Source: Candidatus Brocadia sinica JPN1 (lineage in GTDB: Bacteria > Planctomycetota > Brocadiia > Brocadiales > Brocadiaceae). From it: a DNA stretch of 64,000 nucleotides. Location of the stretch: NCBI RefSeq assembly GCF_000949635.1, contig NZ_BAFN01000001.1, positions 2,170,001 through 2,234,000 on the forward strand. The letters run 5' to 3'. Made by a program: the position numbers and the translations under genes. This document shows, piece by piece, positions 8,134 to 16,087 of the stretch. A model generated the notes under the pieces. It searched no databases. It worked only from the letters and a program-made list of their open reading frames with translations, and had not been told where the DNA came from. Every line of letters starts with the position of its first letter. The stretch's first letter is position 1.

Positions 8134-9123
8134 TTATGGATACAAGACTATATCGTCGCGGGGTTTAATCGAGGACAGATTTATTTCGATTATCTCAGCC
8201 GTTTGGGTATTTAAGGTTAATGTTAATTTATCTGGTTGTTTAACACCTAATGAGGTTGTCGTCGGGTCGCGCAACAACGTTTGTGCCAGTTGGGCAGCCT
8301 GCAGACCCGTGTATCGGTAATCCGGAGAAATAGAAATCAGGGCGCCTGCCTTAACAATTGCGCTTGAAGTACAAAAAGTCGGCAGACGATTTTTCAGGGT
8401 TTTTTTGAAGATCGCATCGAGTGAATCTTTTGTAACTACCGTGCCGTCAGGCACTATCCACAATGCATCAATTCCCTTGATACTATTTTTTAATGCAGCT
8501 GCAACCTCTTTTTCGGACAAGACCTCTGTTTTGATAAGATTGAATTCAAATCTCTCCGCCACGGCAGTCGCTTCTGAGATAATTTTCCCGGTTTTTGTTG
8601 GGTCATAAATAACCCCCACGTTCTTCTGTGTGCCAAGGATCTCTTTGAGAATGGCAAACTGGTCTTCTAACGATGCCTCTGAAGAAATACCGGTGACGTT
8701 AGCCCCCTCTAAATTAAAGCGCTCATGATTAATAACCATGCAAAATATCATGGGGATATCGGTAAATTGCTCTTTTGCGAGGGTTGCTGCCAGTACACCC
8801 ACAGCGAAGATAAGTCGGGGTTTGAGTTCTTCGCTTTTGATAGTTTGAATAACCCTTTTACATTCTTCAATATCCCCTTTTAAATCATAGATTGCCTTTA
8901 TGGAGATATTTTTCCCTTTACAGCCTTCCTCGAAACCCTTAATTGCCTCGTTATAAGCCGCAATTCGCTGGCTTCGAATTATGATGACGGTATTTTCACT
9001 GGCATGAGTCCTGGATGGCGGCGTGATTCTTTCTTTGGCAATTCCCACAGAAATCCGGAATGACACGGAAAAAATAAATATGAGTGCAGACCAAAACACT
9101 ATGGTCTTCCCATGATTTACCAT
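8134..9123 (-). CDS. ABC-type periplasmic substrate-binding protein (PF04392-like)
   Basis: 329 aa. An N-terminal signal-like helix (TIVFWSALIFIFSVSFRISV) is followed by two Rossmann-like lobes with motifs such as 'LIFAVGVLAATLAKEQFTDI', 'IPMIFCMVINHE', 'NVGVIYDPTKTGK' and 'SPDYRYTGLQAAQLAQTLL', typical of ABC_sub_bind (TrpX-like) proteins. No permease or ATPase gene lies beside it. The neighbour upstream on the same strand encodes a PAS domain, and members of this family occur as sensory inputs to PAS/GGDEF/kinase systems, so sensing rather than transport is plausible. Confidence 0.8.
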   Translation of the reverse strand: MVNHGKTIVFWSALIFIFSVSFRISVGIAKERITPPSRTHASENTVIIIRSQRIAAYNEAIKGFEEGCKGKNISIKAIYDLKGDIEECKRVIQTIKSEELKPRLIFAVGVLAATLAKEQFTDIPMIFCMVINHERFNLEGANVTGISSEASLEDQFAILKEILGTQKNVGVIYDPTKTGKIISEATAVAERFEFNLIKTEVLSEKEVAAALKNSIKGIDALWIVPDGTVVTKDSLDAIFKKTLKNRLPTFCTSSAIVKAGALISISPDYRYTGLQAAQLAQTLLRDPTTTSLGVKQPDKLTLTLNTQTAEIIEINLSSIKPRDDIVLYP

Positions 9124-9258
9124 TGGACAAATTAGACTCCTCGATTTTCACAGCATGAGAAAAAAGAAGAGGCAAAAATCGATTATTGGATGAAAAAGAT
9201 TGCCCCAGTAACAATCTTCATAAGCGGTTTGCTCCGGATAATCTTTTTATATTTTCAC

Positions 9259-9711
9259 TTATACTGTAGCGTTTGCAGTTTCAAGCGACGTGTAATACTC
9301 TGATTCAGATTCCTTAATGCGGTCATCATGTTGCATCTGTTTTGTGATATCCTGTGCCGTCCCATAGATGCGAATAACGCGGCCTTGTGCCTCTCCCCAT
9401 GCTGGATGAGCGTAATTGCGTAGCCATCGTATTTCATCACTTTTCGTAATGATACGAAATTCGCTTACATTAGACTGGCCAGATAACAAACAATCAAGCT
9501 GCTTCGCAAGGATGGGTGCATCATTCGGATATACAAGGCTAAGCCAATAACCATAGACGTTTACCTCCTCAAAAGTATATCCAGTAACATGAACAAAGGT
9601 ATCAGTGACACATTCACATATAAGGTTACCGTTGGATTCGACCCGGAAGTCATATGCAAAGCTGGAGATACGTTTAAAGATGGAATGATAATGTTCTTCA
9701 AAAAAATTCAT
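9259..9711 (-). CDS. Stand-alone PAS domain protein, probably a truncated sensor
   Basis: 150 aa. Residues about 10-130 form one PAS domain of the PAS_3 type, ending in the PAC motif 'WGEAQGRVIRIYGTAQDITK'. After it only a short helix (QMQHDDRIKESESEYYTSLE) remains, which in full-length sensors would lead to another PAS or a kinase. No kinase, GGDEF or HTH domain follows before the stop. No ribosome site is seen before ATG 9711. It is probably a remnant of a sensor kinase, or a small sensory partner of the binding protein at 8134. Domain call firm, completeness doubtful. Confidence 0.65.
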   Translation of the reverse strand: MNFFEEHYHSIFKRISSFAYDFRVESNGNLICECVTDTFVHVTGYTFEEVNVYGYWLSLVYPNDAPILAKQLDCLLSGQSNVSEFRIITKSDEIRWLRNYAHPAWGEAQGRVIRIYGTAQDITKQMQHDDRIKESESEYYTSLETANATV

Positions 9712-9781
9712 TGGGTTCTATCGAAAATACCATCGCGTTTTTCAGAATGATTAAATTATAGCCTCAGCAAGTTCCACAACA

Positions 9782-9810
9782 GTAGTGGCAAGGCGCGCCT
9801 TGCCGCTTAC
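9782..9810. repeat. Second copy of the GTAGTGGCAAGGC palindrome
   Basis: GTAGTGGCAAGGCGCGCCTT followed by GCCGCTTAC. It matches the repeat at 4092-4119 in its left arm completely and in its right arm apart from two changes. This shows a dispersed palindromic family rather than a chance hairpin. Confidence 0.75.
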
Positions 9811-10087
9811 ATAGTTGGTTGGAATCCAACACTTAATTAGGCCTTCGGCTACTCATAAATACAAATTTTCCAGACTGGAGTCCACCCCCTTCGCCCCCGC
9901 CAACGGGCGACAAATGGTTGTCCCCCTCACTGAGGGGGATTAAAGGGGAGGAAATTTTCATTTGAAATTCCTAAACGTCAAGTTAAACACGGACAAACAA
10001 GTTTGTCCATGCCACCCAAAAATCCGCGTAAATAAAATAAAAATACCGATACATGTTAACTACCTATTGTTTTATTTTTTCTTTGAT

Positions 10088-10160
10088 TATAACACAGTGT
10101 GATATTTCTGCAAGGAAAATATTTCACTGAGAAATTGCATCATATAACAGAGTGCTATAC
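10088..10160 (+). promoter_or_regulatory. Two operator-like repeats before the XRE gene
   Basis: TATAACACAGTGTGATAT at 10088-10105 and TATAACAGAGTGCTATAC at 10143-10160 share TATAACA and AGTG at the same spacing, 55 bp apart. The first is an imperfect dyad. The second covers a GTG at 10152, which supports ATG 10170 as the true start. They are candidate autoregulatory sites of the XRE protein; this is inference. Confidence 0.45.
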
Positions 10161-10169
10161 CATATCTTT

Positions 10170-10562
10170 ATGGAGAAAAAGAATGTCGTTGGACATAATA
10201 TAAGGAAATTTAGATTAAAGGCCGGAATTACCCAGGAAGAACTTGCCCTGACGAGCGGGCTATCACAGGGTTATATAAACCAACTGGAGAGTGGCAAGAG
10301 AAACTATACGCAAAAGTCATTGGAGCTTATTGCAAACGCCTTATCAATGCCAATAATCGAGTTCTTCAGAGATGAAAATGAAGAGATTCCGGTTGTTTCA
10401 GAAAAGGAAGTCAGTTACCGAAAGAAAGGGCCATACAAAAAAGACTTTATCCAAATTTTGAATGATTTGCCGGAATACATCGTTGAACACTATCTTACCC
10501 TTTTGAAATTAGAAAAGGAATTACAAACGAAGAACAAAGGAAATATCTACAAAAACAGATAA
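10170..10562 (+). CDS. XRE/Cro-family helix-turn-helix regulator
   Basis: 130 aa from ATG 10170. Residues about 8-62 are a HTH_3 domain (KFRLKAGITQEELALTSGLS, then QGYINQLESGKRNYTQKSLE). The C-terminal part (about 70-130) is charged with no recognised domain. No good ribosome site is visible for either this ATG or the GTG at 10152. The stop ends only 7 nt before the left end of the IS66-like element, so any gene formerly downstream, such as a toxin or co-regulated partner, has been displaced. Its target is probably its own promoter. Confidence 0.8.
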   Translation: MEKKNVVGHNIRKFRLKAGITQEELALTSGLSQGYINQLESGKRNYTQKSLELIANALSMPIIEFFRDENEEIPVVSEKEVSYRKKGPYKKDFIQILNDLPEYIVEHYLTLLKLEKELQTKNKGNIYKNR

Positions 10563-10569
10563 AATATTC

Positions 10570-10638
10570 GTAACACTTTAGTTCTTTGAAAAATTAACAA
10601 GCGATTTTATAGGCCAACCCAGAAGGCGTTTTTACCGT
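10570..10638. repeat. Terminal inverted repeat, left end of the IS66-like element
   Basis: 69 bp identical to the reverse complement of 12914-12982. It contains the last 15 codons and the stop of tnpC (stop at 10594), so the transposase C-terminus is coded inside the end repeat. Confidence 0.9.
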
Positions 10639-11964
10639 CAGGGCGTTTTTGGCAATTGCCAGAAGGTTTTCAACGGGATTAGCACCTTGTAATTCCGCAG
10701 AGCGAAGCAATGTCATAAGGATAGCCTGGGTATTCGCACCTTGAGCAGAACGATTTTGTTGTGAGACCTTTCGAGTCAATACCGGCTTTCGCATCTGTTG
10801 CTCAGCATGGTTATTATAGGGACTCACGCCCTCATGTTCCAGGAACGTAAAGAGTTCCTCTTTATGGCGATTCAGACGTTTGATCAGTCTTTGTGCGTCT
10901 TTATCCTGATAGGGTGTTATCAAAAACTGTTCAAGCCGATAATGTAATCTCTTTTTCAACCGAAGAAAGCATTCTGGACTCAAATGGTTCTTTTCCTCCG
11001 ATAACCGCAATGCGTCTTTGAGCACACGAGAGAGTTTTTTCCGGAAAGCTTTCCATGGAATTGACCGATTGTATGTGTCGACTTTTACCAGTTCCGTGAA
11101 CAGATGATAGAAACACCGCTGCTTTGCCAGTGCGTTTATCTTGTTATAAGCGCCCCAGAAGTCACAAATCAGGATGCCCTTGAATAGTCTGCCTAAGAAC
11201 TTTTCTATGACAGGCGATCCCCGATTGCGTGTTATGAGGTAGTAGCAGAGGGTTTTGGTTGTAAAACACCACAACCAATGGGTTTTCCCGTTCAACCGCC
11301 ACCCTGTTTCATCTGCGTGTAAAACGGCACTTGCGGAGACTTTTTGTCCAATATCGTTATACCGTGATTCCAGGAGTGTTGCAAGGGACTTCCAAGCCTG
11401 GGTTAAACCACCGGCGCTTATGTGAAAGTTGAAAAATACGGAAACCATCTTTACGATATTGTTTATACTTATGCCGACTAAGTAATGAAGCCAGGCGGTA
11501 AAGACAACGAGGCGCAATCCGAGTCGGGCATTTGGCAACGCGTCTGTGACCGTAGGCTGGACAATCTTTCTACAACAAGAACACCAGGAACCATGAACCG
11601 TATGTTCAGTCACGACCGGATCAATCTGTGGGATATCTTCGATGTATCGCTTATACGTTCTTACCGGATTTTGCAGTGGCTGGTGGCAATCAGGACAACT
11701 CTTGAGGGTATGTGTCTGATAGGCAGTTATTTTTTCCGGCCGTTTCCGGGAAATCCCCTTATGTCCGTGTTTCCTGCCACAAGGCCGTCTTTTCCTTTTG
11801 CCTGCGGGCTTGAGATAAGAGGGTGTCATGCCGGACGGGGTGGTTGGACTCGGTTTATCGCAGAGTCTGTCATAGTTCTCTGCTTTCTCGGCCAGTATCA
11901 GGATGGCCTGAATCGCATCCTCTCTGTCCATCTCTAAAATGGCTATGGCTTCATCCCTGGTCAT
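10594..11964 (-). CDS. IS66 family transposase (TnpC type)
   Basis: 456 aa from ATG 11964, chosen because TCCGGAGGT lies 9 nt upstream; the frame stays open further but that part is the antisense of the DUF4338 gene. A zinc-binding region (CPDCHQPL ... CSCCRK, residues 90-131) is followed by a DDE core: D218 in HADETGW, D268 in CDFWGAYN and E388 in NNHAEQQMRKP, the IS66 triad. It catalyses DNA strand transfer of the element. The start overlaps the end of the DUF4338 gene by 14 bp, so translation is coupled. All catalytic residues are present, so it may be active. Confidence 0.92.
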   Translation of the reverse strand: MTRDEAIAILEMDREDAIQAILILAEKAENYDRLCDKPSPTTPSGMTPSYLKPAGKRKRRPCGRKHGHKGISRKRPEKITAYQTHTLKSCPDCHQPLQNPVRTYKRYIEDIPQIDPVVTEHTVHGSWCSCCRKIVQPTVTDALPNARLGLRLVVFTAWLHYLVGISINNIVKMVSVFFNFHISAGGLTQAWKSLATLLESRYNDIGQKVSASAVLHADETGWRLNGKTHWLWCFTTKTLCYYLITRNRGSPVIEKFLGRLFKGILICDFWGAYNKINALAKQRCFYHLFTELVKVDTYNRSIPWKAFRKKLSRVLKDALRLSEEKNHLSPECFLRLKKRLHYRLEQFLITPYQDKDAQRLIKRLNRHKEELFTFLEHEGVSPYNNHAEQQMRKPVLTRKVSQQNRSAQGANTQAILMTLLRSAELQGANPVENLLAIAKNALTVKTPSGLAYKIAC

Positions 11965-12832
11965 GAGCAAGAAACCTCCGGAAGTTTCTCTCAAGAGGAT
12001 AGAGGTAGAGTTCCTTAGGCTGTCCATGATACTGATAGCGATTGCCCCGTTTTGCATTCCCTTGGGTTTTCCCAACACGAATCCAATTGGCTGCCTGGTA
12101 GCAGGTGCCTTGAAACCGTGCGGTATCAACAAAGGTTTCAGCCAAATACACGGGATGGCCATAGACGGATTTCCAGTCATGTGACAAACGCCTCAGGGCG
12201 AGGGATAATACCTTGGATGCAAGGTGTTTGATCATAACCCAGGGTGGAATGAGAAATCGCACGTTACTTGCAATCAAATGCAAGTGTGTCCGTTTGGTAG
12301 ACTCATCCCATCCGATGAAACGATCACGGTCTTTGACCTTCCATGCGGCACTTGCCCATCCAAGACAGGCAACGACCTGGTTGCCGATATGTACGATGTG
12401 CCTGATGTGTTCGCCAACAAGCCGGGGACATCCGAGGTAGTGGTAATGATAAAGGAGATAACCCCAGAGGTACCTCTCTTGATGATCTCTTACCACCTGG
12501 ATCGTCGGGGTTTCATACTCGGTGATGGCACCTTCCAGTGTTCTTTTGACGAAAAGGGGTATCTGATCAAAGACCTTAGGTTTGAGATTGTTTTTTGGCC
12601 GTATGCGTGGCGGAAGCGAAACCAATCCCTGCTCTTCCAATCTCAGAAGGAGGTCTCGTGCTGCGTATTCTTTCAACTTGCCATTGGGCTGCATCCAGTT
12701 CCAACTCTTGCAGAGTTCACGGGAAATATAACTTCGCCCTCTGAGAAAATGACGCTCAGTGAGAGCCTTGATAAAGGCTATATCGTCTGCATGCAGTTCT
12801 CGTGAACGGTAGTGGAATAGGATAGGCTTCAT
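11951..12832 (-). CDS. DUF4338 (DruA-like) protein carried by the IS element
   Basis: 293 aa. The N-terminal part 'SRELCKSWNWMQPNGKLKEY' and 'ARDLLLRLEEQGLVSLPP' and the core 'GWASAAWKVKDRDRFIGW', 'HLHLIASNVRFLIPPWV', 'HLASKVLSLALRRLSHDW' and 'ETFVDTARFQGTCYQAANWI' follow the DUF4338 pattern throughout. DUF4338 is the family of DruA in Druantia anti-phage systems, and also occurs in mobile elements. AAAGGA precedes ATG 12832 by about 8 nt. It shares an apparent operon with tnpC inside the same inverted repeats, so a role in transposition (target or end binding) is more likely here than defence. Family firm, role inferred. Confidence 0.88.
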   Translation of the reverse strand: MKPILFHYRSRELHADDIAFIKALTERHFLRGRSYISRELCKSWNWMQPNGKLKEYAARDLLLRLEEQGLVSLPPRIRPKNNLKPKVFDQIPLFVKRTLEGAITEYETPTIQVVRDHQERYLWGYLLYHYHYLGCPRLVGEHIRHIVHIGNQVVACLGWASAAWKVKDRDRFIGWDESTKRTHLHLIASNVRFLIPPWVMIKHLASKVLSLALRRLSHDWKSVYGHPVYLAETFVDTARFQGTCYQAANWIRVGKTQGNAKRGNRYQYHGQPKELYLYPLERNFRRFLAHDQG

Positions 12833-12913
12833 AATCAGATTCCTTTTCTCTGAAGCCCTTTATACCATAAATGGCAAACTGACGTCAGCGTTTTTTTGCG
12901 TTTTAACGCTCTT

Positions 12914-12982
12914 ACGGTAAAAACGCCTTCTGGGTTGGCCTATAAAATCGCTTGTTAATTTTTCAAAGAACTAAAGTGTTAC
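12914..12982. repeat. Terminal inverted repeat, right end of the IS66-like element
   Basis: 69 bp, exact reverse complement of 10570-10638. It therefore carries an inverted copy of the transposase C-terminal codons (TPSGLAYKIAC and stop). The similarity decays immediately inside the element. Confidence 0.9.
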
Positions 12983-13367
12983 GCATTTTCTTATCATTGC
13001 TGCATTTCCACAAAGAACAACAAAAATCATTCGATAGCATGCAAACACAAGCGTTGTCACTATTTTTGCCGTATATTACAAACTGTAAGCGATATATAAC
13101 AGCTTCAAAATCTTTTTTCAAGGACAAAATCCGATGGTCACATCTTGTCTCCGGCTTCGAAAAATTGTCAGATTTCATTCATCCGGGTAGTCCAAATTCA
13201 GCAATACGCTGAGATTTGCCTTGAGGACGCGGTATAAAGGATTTATAGTTACAAAAAGATATGAAATCTTTAGTATAATTTAATCTGCAAACAAGGCGAA
13301 GTCTTATTGCAGGATTTAGGTGTTGTAGGATTTTCATTATTTATTCGAATTCGATGTTGTGGGACGG
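12983..13367. other. 385-bp spacer, no gene recognised
   Basis: Between the IS right end and the MBL-fold gene. Open frames here have no family resemblance. AT-rich promoter-like sequence (AGTATAATTT near 13271-13280) precedes the lipoprotein gene. Confidence 0.4.
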
Positions 13368-14435
13368 ATGAAAGAATTTCGTTTTAAGATAAGATACCAC
13401 GCGTTTGTGATACTGATCAGTCTTAACATAGTGTTCAGCGGATGTGTTCCTTCGATCGGGCGCATGCCGGTTTATAACACAAAACAAGAAACACTTCAGA
13501 TGCAAGGGGAGGAAAAGAATACCATCAATGTTCAGTACCTTGGTGTAGGCGGATATTTGTTCCGGCACGGCCAAAACGCCCTGATGACGGCGCCCTCGAT
13601 TACCAACCCGAGTCTCTTGAAAATACTGTCCTTGACCAGATTAAAGACAAATGAGGGACTTGTGGATCGTCTGCTTCCTACGGTTGAAGATGTGGAAATG
13701 GTACTGGTCGGCCATTCTCATTATGATCATTTATTGGATGTGCCGTATGTGATGCGGAAATATGCAATGAACGCCGTAGTTTATGGCTCCAAAACCATGG
13801 GGCATATTATGGCTGCAGCAGTTGATAAATCCCGTATTATTGCCGTGGATACCTATGCCGCAAAGGGCAAAACTCCGGGACAATGGATATATAACCAGGA
13901 CCGAACCATCCGGTTTATGGCCATTGAGTCAGAACACGCTCCTCATTTTGCAGGTATGAAGCTATTACCAGAGGGCCCCTATGACAAGGATCTGAAACAT
14001 CTTCCCCGTACGGTGTTTGGTTGGGTAGAAGGTCAGACGTACGCCTATCTTATCGATTTTCTTAATGAACAAGGCAATATTGCATTCCGCGTCCATTACC
14101 AGGATGCAGCAAGCACGCCACCGCTCGGTTTTGTACCGGATTTACCGGCAAACGACCTGAAACGGGTGGATTTGGCCATCCTTTGCGTAGCGTCCTTTAC
14201 GCAAGTGAAAGAATACCCGGAAGGAATAATCAGAGCGATTCGACCGAAAAACATCCTTTTGGGGCACTGGGAAGACTTTTTCAGAAATCAAAAAAGACCA
14301 GTAAAAGTTTTGCGGACCACAAATGTACGCAACTTTATCAAGCGTCTGGAATCAGTTATGCCAGGTGATTCACAATGGCAAATGCCAATGCCTTTTACAC
14401 AGATGCGTTTCCCACTGGTTGAAAAAACCGAGTAG
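13368..14435 (+). CDS. MBL-fold metallo-hydrolase lipoprotein
   Basis: 355 aa from ATG 13368 (a GTG at 13359 is in frame). The N-terminus KIRYHAFVILISLNIVFSGC is a lipoprotein signal with lipobox FSGC, so it should be anchored in an envelope membrane. The metallo-beta-lactamase metal motif is present as GHSHYDHLLD (HxHxDH), with later ligand candidates 'ESEHAPHF', 'HYQDAAS' (Asp) and 'LLGHWEDFF' (His). It resembles UlaG/NAPE-PLD-like MBL hydrolases, which act on phosphodiesters or lactones; the substrate is unknown. It is monocistronic by position, with 335 bp before the next gene. Confidence 0.82.
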   Translation: MKEFRFKIRYHAFVILISLNIVFSGCVPSIGRMPVYNTKQETLQMQGEEKNTINVQYLGVGGYLFRHGQNALMTAPSITNPSLLKILSLTRLKTNEGLVDRLLPTVEDVEMVLVGHSHYDHLLDVPYVMRKYAMNAVVYGSKTMGHIMAAAVDKSRIIAVDTYAAKGKTPGQWIYNQDRTIRFMAIESEHAPHFAGMKLLPEGPYDKDLKHLPRTVFGWVEGQTYAYLIDFLNEQGNIAFRVHYQDAASTPPLGFVPDLPANDLKRVDLAILCVASFTQVKEYPEGIIRAIRPKNILLGHWEDFFRNQKRPVKVLRTTNVRNFIKRLESVMPGDSQWQMPMPFTQMRFPLVEKTE

Positions 14436-14791
14436 TTGGTGGCTCGTGAATGAAAAACGTCATACTACAACGGCAACAATACGCTGGCAAATTTCCCCTT
14501 TGTTGTTTCCCACAAGAGAAAAATCGCTATTCCTGTCAAAGACCAGCGACTGAAAATCTAAATAAATAGATTCCTGGTCTAAGATTCTTGATAAACATAT
14601 GTGATAACATAAACTCTTTTGTTTGTGATTGTTTTTGCAACAACTTGCTATTATTGCAATTATGATATATTTATGCGCCGCATTCAAAGATTGTGGCTTT
14701 GGTATAATAATTGAGTACTAGAGACATGCATAGGCTAAGTGGCTAAAATGGAAAATGTTTGTCTTTATAATTGCGAAAGGAAAGTGGGGTA
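14436..14791. other. 356-bp spacer with a promoter-like site
   Basis: No gene seen. GGTATAAT at 14701-14708 is a good extended -10 about 84 nt before the ATG at 14792; no clear -35 box is 17 bp upstream. It probably drives the ferritin-like cluster. Confidence 0.45.
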
Positions 14792-14974
14792 ATGAGCAAA
14801 GACATCGAAAATCTAAAATTAGCAATACAAAAGAAAGAACTTGGTATTGAACGATACAGTGATCAGATCAAGGTGTTAAGCGATCCCAAAATCAATGCCT
14901 TACTTGAAGGGATTTTGCATAATGAGGTTCGGCATAAGGCAGAATTGGAAGACCATTTCAACAGATTATCCTAA
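14792..14974 (+). CDS. Mini ferritin-like (rubrerythrin half) protein
   Basis: 60 aa from ATG 14792, preceded by AAAGGAAAGTGGGG. The sequence 'LAIQKKELGIERYSDQIKVL' and 'ILHNEVRHKAELEDHF' is a two-helix half of a rubrerythrin-type bundle: one Glu in the first helix and an ExxH (EVRH) in the second. Such half-bundles would need to dimerise to make a di-iron site. The next gene, another rubrerythrin-like protein, begins 16 nt after its stop, so they are likely co-translated. Function (iron or peroxide handling) is inferred from the fold. Confidence 0.7.
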   Translation: MSKDIENLKLAIQKKELGIERYSDQIKVLSDPKINALLEGILHNEVRHKAELEDHFNRLS

Positions 14975-14990
14975 AACCAGGGGGAAATAT

Positions 14991-15347
14991 ATGAGAGAGG
15001 GATATAGGTCGGTATTGGAATTCTTAGAAGCGGATTTTGAGATAGAAGAAGAACAAGAACATTTGTATAACCAATTAGCCACTGCTTCTCATGATGCGAA
15101 GGTAAAAGAAACATTTCAACATCTGGCGAGAGCGGCCAAGGGGCACAAGGATGCTATTGGAAGAATTATTCGGGATATTGAATCAGATAATCACGATGTG
15201 TGTTTTTATTGTCTCATGTGTGGGTGGGAGATCAGTTTTGGAAAAATGCCCTCTGTAGGAAACGAAGAACGTTGTTCTTTGTGCTGTCAGAAATTTGCGC
15301 TGGTAGACGTGGATAATGATTATGAGATAAAGCCTCTTCCGCAATAA
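14991..15347 (+). CDS. Rubrerythrin-like protein with C-terminal Cys4 knuckle
   Basis: 118 aa from ATG 14991 with AGGGGGAA upstream. Residues about 5-60 form a two-helix ferritin-like segment (EADFEIEEEQEHLYNQLATA ... HLARAAKGHKDAIG). Residues about 68-100 hold CLMC and CSLC pairs spaced like a rubredoxin or zinc ribbon. Classic rubrerythrin has a full four-helix bundle plus a rubredoxin domain; here only half the bundle is present, paired with the half-bundle gene just upstream. The two small proteins may complement one another. Cytoplasmic; peroxide reduction is a guess. Confidence 0.7.
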   Translation: MREGYRSVLEFLEADFEIEEEQEHLYNQLATASHDAKVKETFQHLARAAKGHKDAIGRIIRDIESDNHDVCFYCLMCGWEISFGKMPSVGNEERCSLCCQKFALVDVDNDYEIKPLPQ

Positions 15348-15439
15348 TGACCGTTTTCGAAATAAAGATATTTTAGATTTATACAACATTACGGCAGAAT
15401 TATGACAAGGTTTTAAAGAATAGATCTTAGGAATATAAA

Positions 15440-15982
15440 ATGGGCGAGACTTTAAAGGATATAAAATCAATTGCACTTCAGATGGAAATGGATGGAATAA
15501 AGTTTTATAGCGATCTGGCGAGCAAGACCCTTCATCCTATGGGGAAGGCCATGTTCAGATCCTTTGTGGAAGATGAAAAATCGCATCTAAAAAGGCTCCG
15601 GTCTCTGTTGTCTGTTCGGAAGGAAAACGATCAAATAAAAGAAAAGGATGCAGTGCACCCCAAAGAAAGATTGATTACTATCTTTCGGAAGATGGGTGAA
15701 GAGTTGAAGAGAAAAGTTACTATGAATACGAACGACATAGAAGCTGTTAAGCTTGCCATGGGACTTGAGGAAAAAGGGATTGAGTTCTACGAACAGGCCT
15801 CCAGGGAAGCAAGTGATGTAAAGGATAGTGAAATCTATCGTTTCCTTGCCGGGGAGGAAAAAACACATTTTAGCATACTCAAGAATACTCTCGAGTTTTT
15901 GGAAAAAACTGAACTGTGGGAAGCCGAGAACGAGGGTCGTATCTACGATATGTGGATGAATATGGTGAACAAGAAAGTATGA
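15440..15982 (+). CDS. Rubrerythrin/ferritin-like di-iron protein (two-repeat)
   Basis: 180 aa. Two homologous halves: 'LQMEMDGIKFYSDLASKT' with 'FVEDEKSHLKRL', and 'AMGLEEKGIEFYEQASREA' with 'LAGEEKTHFSIL'. Each half gives Glu plus ExxH, the four-helix di-iron pattern of rubrerythrins, but no rubredoxin domain is attached. It is 92 nt after the Cys4 rubrerythrin-like gene. An inverted repeat at 16002-16037 probably ends the transcript before aspA. Expected role: cytoplasmic peroxide scavenging with an external electron donor such as the rubredoxin at 19279. Confidence 0.82.
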   Translation: MGETLKDIKSIALQMEMDGIKFYSDLASKTLHPMGKAMFRSFVEDEKSHLKRLRSLLSVRKENDQIKEKDAVHPKERLITIFRKMGEELKRKVTMNTNDIEAVKLAMGLEEKGIEFYEQASREASDVKDSEIYRFLAGEEKTHFSILKNTLEFLEKTELWEAENEGRIYDMWMNMVNKKV

Positions 15983-16001
15983 GAGGTCTCAGGTTGTGGT
16001 G

Positions 16002-16037
16002 TGTTAAAAACATGGACTTTTTTTATGTTTTTTAACA
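16002..16037 (+). terminator. Hairpin after the ferritin-like cluster
   Basis: TGTTAAAAACAT pairs with ATGTTTTTTAACA (one bulge) around a T-rich loop. There is no long U-tract after it, so termination efficiency is uncertain. Confidence 0.45.
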
Positions 16038-16087
16038 TGCTATTTGTTAAGTCTCAATAGTTTGGTAGACATGGTATATATCAGATA

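Larger units (their letters stand above)
9712..10169. other. 458-bp non-coding spacer with several palindromes
   Basis: No convincing gene. It holds the dispersed repeat at 9782-9810, a hairpin TCCCCCTCA-C-TGAGGGGGA at 9921-9939, a palindrome GGACAAAC-AA-GTTTGTCC at 9991-10008, and two operator-like repeats upstream of the XRE gene. The many small hairpins suggest accumulated REP-type elements. Confidence 0.6.
10570..12982 (-). mobile_element. IS66-like element with tnpC and a DUF4338 gene
   Basis: 2,413 bp bounded by perfectly matching 69-bp inverted repeats (10570-10638 and 12914-12982), extending to 70 bp by one flanking pair. The ends begin GTAA, as IS66-family ends do. It carries a DDE transposase of the IS66 TnpC type and upstream a DUF4338 gene, but no tnpA or tnpB. 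The 8-bp flanks (AAATATTC and GCATTTTC) agree at only 5 of 8 positions, so a clean target duplication is not seen. Identical long ends suggest recent activity. Confidence 0.85.

Noticed and set aside
9921-10008. Small palindromes considered as a CRISPR array
   Set aside because: The hairpins differ from one another and there are no regularly spaced identical repeats or cas genes.
11939-12184. Plus-strand frame across tnpC/DUF4338 overlap
   Set aside because: Antisense shadow of two real overlapping genes.
10562-12990. 8-bp target duplication around the IS66-like element
   Set aside because: The flanking octamers match at only 5 of 8 positions, so no duplication can be claimed.
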